Shown piece by piece: positions 57,617-64,000 of a DNA stretch of 64,000 nucleotides. Below the pieces are notes generated by a model that was given only the letters and a program-made list of their open reading frames with translations, did not search any database and was not told the DNA's origin. Source of the DNA: Lepus europaeus (lineage: Eukaryota; Chordata; Mammalia; Lagomorpha; Leporidae); the NCBI RefSeq assembly GCF_033115175.1, contig NC_084836.1, forward strand, positions 65,825,297 through 65,889,296, read 5' to 3'. Each line of letters begins with the position of its first letter. The first letter of the stretch is position 1. The position numbers and the translations under genes are program-made.

Positions 57617-57952
57617 ATGCTGTGCTCTGAGCGTCGGTTCCTCCCCAAATTCATGTCCTGGCACCTAACACCCAATGTCATACTATTAAGAGGTGGGGTG
57701 CTTAGGTCACAAGGAAGGGCTCAACCAGCATGAATGGAGTTAGCGCCCTTGTCTAAGAAGCCTGAGGGAGCCCCTTGCCCCTCCCTGGGGGAGGCTACAG
57801 CAAGAAGATGCCTTCCATGGAGCAGAGAGCCAGCCTCCCCAGCACCGTCACCTCGACTTCCTGGCCTCCGTAATCATGAGAAGAATTTCCGTTGTTTACG
57901 GATTACCCAGTGTAGTTTGTTACAGGCACTGAACAGATGGAGACAGAGGGGC
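57617..57952 (-). mobile_element. Old ERVL-MaLR (MLT1/MST-like) LTR
   Basis: On the + strand it shows the reverse complement of the MaLR LTR landmarks: ccccaaattcatgtcc, acccaatgtcatactatta, gaggtggggtgctta, cctccgtaatcatgagaa and ttgtttacggattacccagt. It is diverged and carries no coding sequence. Confidence 0.7.
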
Positions 57953-58973
57953 TGTGGTGGATAATGCAGGCTGTGGACAGGAACAGATGAGCAGTGAGGG
58001 CAGAGAAAAGGAAATCCTAAGAAACAGTAAAATAAAGAAAGACTAGAAGTCCAAAACGGAAATGACGAATGTCTTGGATGGGCAGTGGCAGACTGGACAT
58101 GACCGAGGAAGGAATGTCAGCGTGAGGGTACGTAGATAGAAGCTGCCCGAAGTGCAAAGACAGCAAAGATCGAGACCAAAAAGAACGAGCGAGAAATGTG
58201 GGACAACCATAAAAGGTGTAATGTGTTATGGAAATACCGGAAGATGAAGAAAAAAATAAAAAACAGGAAAAAGGGAAACACTTGGAACAGTAATAATCAC
58301 AGAGAATGTTAATGTCAGACACCAGACTACGGATTTGGAAGCTCAGATAACACTGAGCAGGAAAAATGGAAAAATAAAATAAAAGCCAACCTACCACACC
58401 TGTACATATCACATCAAACTATAGAAAATCAAAGACTGGACAGAAGCCTTCAAAAGGCACCTTCTTTATAGAGGGCTGGAGGCAAGCATTACCCCAGATT
58501 TCTTCTCAGGAGCCTTGCAAGAAGAGAATGAGCGAAATATTGAAAGGGTTGGGGCGGGGGGAGCTTCCCAACTAGAATTCTATACCCAGTGAAATTATCA
58601 TTCAGGTTTAAGGGGGAAAAAAAAGATGACTTTGTCAGGTAAACGGAGGTTTAAGAAAGTTGCTGCCAGTAAACCTCTCTTGTAAAAAACAGTAAAAGAA
58701 ATTCTTTAAAGAGAAAGGAGATAATAAAGTCAGAAACTTGGATCCACATGGAGAAAGGAAGAACACCAAGGAATAAGTGAAAGTAAACTATAAATTCATA
58801 ATTTTCTTATTTCTTGATTGATAGCTGTTCATTCAAAGTAACAACAGGGTGTTCAATTTTTGTGTATGTGTGTGTATATATATGCATATACATATGTTTA
58901 TCAGTACACATACACACACACACTCACCTGTAAGTAAAACGAATCACAACAATTATAAAAGAGATGAGAAGAC

Positions 58974-59190
58974 AAGTCCAACTTCCTGCTAATGCATCAT
59001 GGGAAACAGCAGGGGACGTTTCAGCTACTTGGGTCCCTGCCACCCCTGTGGGAGACCTTGAATTGAGTTCCCAACTCACAGCTTCCACTTGGCTCAGCCC
59101 AAGCTGTCTCAGGCATTTGGGAAGAGAACCAGTCAAGGGCAGATCTCTCGGTCTTTCTGCCTTTCAAAGAAATAAAAACAAATTAATTAA
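58974..59190 (+). repeat. CSINE fragment lacking head
   Basis: caagtccaacttcctgctaa to ctttcaaagaaataaaaac, followed by (aatt)n. Confidence 0.82.
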
Positions 59191-59199
59191 TTAATTTTA

Positions 59200-59288
59200 C
59201 ATCTTTTTAAAGATAATTTTATTTTGGTACAAAAAATTTCTGAAATCCATGCATAATTTTTTCACAGCATCATTTTCCATGAATTTTT
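59200..59288 (+). mobile_element. Mariner-like palindromic element (copy 5, partial, SINE-interrupted)
   Basis: Contains attttggtacaaaaaatt, aaatccatgcataattttt and ttccatgaattttt. A CSINE (59289-59613) inserts at the right arm and duplicates ccatgaattttt. Confidence 0.6.
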
Positions 59289-59613
59289 TTAAAGAGTTAT
59301 TTTATTTATTTGAAAGACAGAGTTACAGAGAGAGGTAGAGACAGAGAGAGAGGTCTTCCATCCGCTGGTCCACTCCCCAGATGGCCACAACTGCTGCAGC
59401 TGCGCCGATCCGAAGCTGGGAGCCAGGAGCCTCCTCCAGGTCTCCCACGTGGGTGCAGGGGCCCAAGGACTTGGTCCATCTTCTACTGCTTTCCCAAGCC
59501 ATAGCAGAGAGCTGGATTGGAAGAGGAACAACCGGGACTAGAACCAGCACCCGTATGGGATGCCAACGCTTCAGGCCAGAGCTTTAACCCGCTGTGCCAC
59601 AGTGCCAGCCCCT
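59289..59613 (-). mobile_element. CSINE, antisense
   Basis: TSD ccatgaattttt at 59277-59288 and 59614-59625; inserted into mariner-like copy 5. Confidence 0.94.
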
Positions 59614-59990
59614 CCATGAATTTTTAAAAGATTTCTTGAAATTTGCAAATGAGGTAAACCACTACGAAAGGGGGGGGGGGTATAACTGATACACTAATAA
59701 AAGAGAGAAATGCAAACATAAAAATGCTAAATGAAAAGCACAAAAATGCAGAAAAGAATAGAAATAGACAAAAATAAAAAGAAGAATGAGGTTAACAAAA
59801 AGGGAGCAATAATGAATGTGATAGATAAAAACACAACTGAATTAGTCCTAACTCTGAACATCAGTGGGTCTAAATATAGCAATTAAAGACCAGAGATGGT
59901 CAAAGTGGAGCAAGAAAAATGACCCAGCTGCTTGGTGTCTACAAGAAATCTACTTTAAATATGAAGACCCATGTAGATTAAGAGTAAATG

Positions 59991-60349
59991 GGGGTGGGAC
60001 CAGCGCAGTGGCATAGCTGGTAAAGCCGCCCCCTGCAGTGCTGGGATCCCATATGGGCACCGGTTCGAGTCCTGGCTGCTCCACTTCCGATCCAGCTCTC
60101 TGCTATAGCCTGGGAAAGCAGTAGAAGATGGCCCAAGTCCCTGGGCCCTTGCACCCACATGGGAGACCTGGAAGAAGCTCCTGGCTCCTGGCTTCGGATT
60201 GGCCCAGCTCTGGCCATTGTGGCCATCTGGGGAGTGAACCAGCAGATGAAAAAGCTTGCCCTCGCTTGCTCTCTCTCTCTCTCTCTCTCCCTCCCTCTCA
60301 CTCTCCCTCTCTATAACTCTGCCTTTCAAATAAATAAATTTTAAAAAAA
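59991..60349 (+). mobile_element. CSINE inside the old LINE
   Basis: TSD aagagtaaatg (59980-59990) and aagagtgaatg (60350-60360). Confidence 0.94.
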
Positions 60350-60579
60350 AAGAGTGAATGAGTGGACAAGGATATACAATACTAATACTAATCAAAAGAA
60401 AGCAAGAACAGCTATGTTAATTTCAGACAGACTTTAAAGCGGGAAAAGTTATTAGGGCTAAAGAGGAGCATTACATACTGATAAATGCATTGATTTTCAA
60501 AAAAGACAACAATACTTAGTGTATATGCACCTAACAAGAGTGTCTAAGTGATGCAAAAACCTGGCAAGAACTGAGGTGA

Positions 60580-61112
60580 GCTAGTTTAGTCTAGCAATGA
60601 TGGTGTGCAAGTCCCACATCAGAGCACCTAAGGGTGTTTGTTTGTTTGTTTGTTTGTTTTTATAGGTAGAGTTATAGACAGTGAGAGAGAGAGACAGAGA
60701 GAAAGGTCTTCCTTCCATTGGTTTACTCCCCAAATGGCTGCTGCGGCCAGCACTGTGCCGATTGGAAGCCAGGATCCAGGTGCTTCTTCCTGGTCTCCCA
60801 TGCGGGTACAGGGGCCCAAGCACCTGGGCCATCCTCCACCGCCCTCCCAGGCCACAGCAGAGAGCTGGACTGGAAGAGGTACAACCAGGACTGGAACCCG
60901 GCGCCCATATGGGATGCCGGTGCCACAGGCGGAGGATTAACCAAGTGAGCCATGGTGCTAGCCCCAGCACCTAAGTTGAATACACAGCTCCAGCGCTGGT
61001 CATTGTGGTTAGCTGGGGAGTGAATCAGCAGATGGAAGATCTCTCTCTTCCCATCCTCTGCCCCCCTAACTCTGACTTTCCAAAGTAAATAAATAGATCT
61101 TTAAAAAAATAA
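60580..61112 (+). repeat. Old CSINE (outer), split by the nested copy
   Basis: Parts at about 60580-60632 and 60976-61112 (ctggtcattgtggttagctg to aaataaatagatcttt) belong to one element. Confidence 0.78.
60633..60965 (-). mobile_element. CSINE (inner), nested, with (GTTT)n tail
   Basis: TSD agcacctaag at 60623-60632 and 60966-60975. The tail has become a GTTT repeat instead of poly(T). Confidence 0.94.
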
Positions 61113-61512
61113 TAAAAGACACTCTGAGGGTAAGTTCTCCTCCTAGAGCCCTTTCACACTCAGCTATAGCATACAGAATTGGAAACGTAAATTAACTACT
61201 GCACTCATCAAATTCAAACTGAATACATGTAGTACATTCTCCATAGCTAGACTTCCTTGCCAAAAACAGATTTACCCTACAACACAAAGCTGTGCTTATT
61301 TGTGATGTGGCCAGCAGATGTCAGCCTCACTCAAGAAAAATGCCAAGATGCCCAGCAGAGCAGGCTGGGTGCAGATCTGTGTGGTTGTAGGTTTCTGGGA
61401 AATTCGTGCAATACCCACAGCATCCGTTACTCTAAACAAAACTGTCCCATCTTTGGCTAAATGTCAGTGTCCAGGAATATTATAATTGATTTGCCAGGGA
61501 AATGACATCGCT

Positions 61513-61800
61513 AAGGTGGGGTAGCTGTTTGATACAGCAATAAAGCTACAGCTTGGGAGGCCTGCATCCCATATCAGAGTGCCGAGTTCTGTCTTGCTAA
61601 TCCACACCCTGGGAGGCAGCCCGTGATGGCTCAAAAACTTGGATCCCTGCCACCCACATGGGAGACCCAGATGGAGTTTGTCTCCCGGCCTCCCCTGGCT
61701 CAGCCACATCTGTGGAGGGTGTTTGGGGATGGAACCAGTGGATGGATGACAATCTTTCTCTATCTCTCAAATAAATGAAAATAAGCAAAAACTAAATAAA
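61513..61800 (+). repeat. Old CSINE-related copy
   Basis: ggtggggtagctgtttgata to ctctcaaataaatgaaaat. Confidence 0.8.
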
Positions 61801-63439
61801 GACAGCATTTCCAGGAGTAAAGCGTTTCAAGTAGTTATCTTCTGTTTTCTGCCAGGGTGATGGGATTTCCTTATCGCAGGAGAGATTACTGTCAGAAATG
61901 CTGTGTTCCATTGATCTAAAGGCACACACATCTCCACACTCTAACACTTATGCAATCAGCATGTGTCTTGCAATTGGTAGTGCTAACTTACTTTCTTTTA
62001 ACTTTTAAAAATGGAATAGAAAATAACCATGTGCCTTACAAAATATGGTTTATCAGATTCAGTGACCTACATAATTGTAGAAATTAAATGTACAGAGTCT
62101 CTCAAGCAAATGAGGGAAATATTTTGTAGATTTCCCTTTTATAATTACCTAGAAGAATGAAAGATTTCTTCTTTGATAGCGTAGCCTTTGCTGAGGCAAG
62201 GGGTCTCAGTGGTTCCCAAATCTGATTAATGTTTTAGACATTTGTTTAATTATCTTTGTTTGAAAAAGATTTATTTATTTATTTGAAAGTCAGAGTTACA
62301 CACATAGAGAACGAGAGAGAGAGAGAGGTCTTCCATCCATGGGTTCACTCCCCAAATGGCCACAAAGGCTGGAGCTGCGCCGATCTGAAGCCAGGAGCCA
62401 GGAGCTTTTTCCCGGTCTCCCACGTGGGCGCAGGGGCCCAAGGACTTGGGCCATCTTCTACTGATATCCCAGGCCATAGCAGAGAGCTGGATCAAAAGTG
62501 GAGCAGCCGGGACTCGAACCAGCACCAATATGGGATACCAGCACTGCAGGCAGCAGCTTTACCCAGCACACCACAGCGCTGGCCCCTAATTATCTCTTCA
62601 CAATGTCTCCCAATCTACTCTTCTATCACCCTTTAAGAAATCATGGCAGGGGCCTATGAAAACAGTTCAATATTGCCAAGATGAATGTCTGTGCAATGCA
62701 TATGGAAGGAGGAACTTCACCACCTAAGGCAGAGCTGGGTGGGATGGGTTCTCAGACTTAAGAAGCACCAGTCCCATGTATGCTGCTTTTAGAATCTGTA
62801 ATGATCTCCCAAAGTGAAGGACGTCCCATCACAGTGCTGTATCAAGTCCCAGCTGTTAATCTACTACTTTTTAGCAGCTACAGGAGAGATGTGAGCATGG
62901 GCACAGTGGGTGTTGCTCGGAACACACAACTGAGTAGGCAAATCGGGGTTAGCACAGCCCTGCTGAGCTCGCCTTACAGAAGTCAGGGAGCTTCATCCTC
63001 AGAGGGGCAAGGTCTCCACCTGCCTCCAGGAGAGCCTGGTGGAGATGGAGAGGAAGGAGCGAGAAGAGACACCCTCCCACCCTGCTCCAGAGTTTCAGAC
63101 TCACAGCCCTCTCGCTTGTTTTCCTGTTGCTGAAATGTAGACCACATGTGTTAAGAGAGCCAGGGAGACGCTTTTTATTTTTTGTTGTCAGAGGCAGCGC
63201 AGGCCAACGTATGTCCTATTTGTGAAGTGACCATCCCTGAGGGCAGGAGCTTGGATTTACAGTCAGTTCTGCTGCTGGCCTGTCCCCTGGGTCAGACGCT
63301 GGCCCTCCCTTTGAGGCTGGGAAAGAGAGTCACTTACAGGAGTATATTCACCGATAATTACATTTAAAAGACATGGCTCCCAGTCTCTGATCAGGTTATT
63401 TGCTTTTTCTTGTTGCAGCATTACACTTTTTTCCTTCTT
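61801..63439. other. Downstream intergenic, no gene seen
   Basis: Apart from the SINE at 62256-62586, unique sequence. A 117-codon + frame at 62780-63133 has no recognisable homology or exon context. Confidence 0.45.
62256..62586 (-). mobile_element. CSINE, antisense
   Basis: TSD taattatct at 62247-62255 and 62587-62595. Confidence 0.94.
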
Positions 63440-63752
63440 CTTTTAAAACATGTTTGTTTATTTTCATTTTATTTGAAAGGCACTGATAGATGGAGATTTT
63501 CCATCCACTGATTCAATCCCCGGACACCCACAATTAGGGCTGGGCCAGGCTGAAGCCAGGAGCTCAGAACTTAATCCAGGTCTCTAGTGTGGATGGCAGG
63601 GACTCAAGTAGTCAGATAATCTGCTGCCTGCCATGGTCTTCATCAGCCGGAAGCTGGGTTGGAAGACAAGCAGCCAGGTGCAAACCCAGGCCCTCTGATG
63701 TAAGATATAAGATGTAGCCTCTTAACAACTACACCAGAGACACACTCTTCGT
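63440..63752 (-). repeat. Old CSINE-related copy, antisense
   Basis: tttatttgaaaggcactgat to ctcttaacaactacacca. Confidence 0.78.
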
Positions 63753-63844
63753 GTCTGTTGGGTTGAATGAGTTCTTTAACAGTGTTTTCTCCAGAGAAGA
63801 CATACAAATGGCCCAAGATTTTTATCAAAAGATGCTCGGGGGAG

Positions 63845-64000
63845 GGGGGTGCGGCGCTGTGGCTTACTTGGTTAATCCTCCACCTGCGGCACTGACATCC
63901 CATATGGGCACCAGATTCTGTCCCAGTTGCTCCTCTTCCAGTCCAGCTCTTTGCTGTGGCCCTGGAGGGCAGTGGAAGATGACCCAAGTGCTTGGGCCCC
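63845..64000 (+). mobile_element. CSINE cut by the window end
   Basis: ggggtgcggcgctgtggcttac and the following head and middle region; the 3' half lies beyond the window. Confidence 0.9.

Larger units (their letters stand above)
58420..60580 (+). mobile_element. Old HAL1/L1M-type LINE fragment, interrupted by SINEs
   Basis: Diverged but recognisable landmarks include agaattctatacccagtgaa, atcagtgggtctaaatatag, gtgtctacaagaaatctac, aagcaagaacagctatgtta and gtatatgcacctaacaag, in L1 order on the + strand. CSINEs at 58974-59190, 59289-59613 and 59991-60349 plus mariner-like copy 5 interrupt it. No open frame of useful length survives. Confidence 0.6.

Overview
This window is vertebrate nuclear DNA, almost certainly from a lagomorph (rabbit or hare). 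The main evidence is more than fifty copies of the tRNA-derived rabbit C-repeat (CSINE) family. They share a tRNA-like head with RNA polymerase III A and B boxes, a CT-rich stretch and an AAATAAAT-type tail, and many have readable target-site duplications (TSDs). There is also a 5'-truncated L1 with a rabbit-type long 3' UTR. Nothing bacterial, plasmid or phage-like is present, and nearly all short open frames are read through SINEs.

Only one protein-coding gene can be supported: TESPA1 (thymocyte-expressed, positive selection-associated 1; older name KIAA0748) on the + strand. Nine coding exons were reconstructed between 40591 and 55683. All introns are GT-AG, the frame is kept across every junction, and the product runs to about 515 codons plus an unresolved C-terminal end. 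The protein carries the IP3-receptor-binding region shared with KRAP/ITPRID2 and acts in T-cell-receptor calcium signalling. The very short exons (37 to 50 bp) and a 6.8 kb intron explain why ORF finding sees it only in pieces.

Layout. 1-9 kb: SINEs, two SINE-split copies of a mariner-like palindromic element, then a CpG-containing, repeat-poor block at 7.4-9.0 kb. That block has a TATA box and a strong splice donor on the - strand, a candidate first exon of the divergent neighbour NEUROD4, whose coding exon would lie left of the window. 9-28 kb: SINE-dense intergenic DNA with an L1 (14.4-16.2 kb), a probable solo LTR (18.7-19.1 kb) and two repeat-free AT-motif blocks that may be conserved elements. 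28-40 kb: candidate 5' noncoding exons or promoter of TESPA1 (an ETS/PU.1-type site at 28.2 kb, a small exon-like unit at 31.25 kb, a CRE palindrome at 38.67 kb) among nested SINEs. 40.5-55.7 kb: TESPA1 coding exons, with a truncated, tailless 5S rRNA pseudogene in the first coding intron. 55.7-64 kb: downstream DNA with a young SINE, Tigger-type and MaLR fossils, an old HAL1/L1 copy and more SINEs.

No convincing new biological system was found. The best leads are the mariner-like element repeatedly hit by SINEs, the tailless 5S pseudogene, the candidate NEUROD4 and TESPA1 promoter/exon units, several clean nested insertions, and an apparent change at the TESPA1 stop codon. Family names come from sequence recall without any database search.
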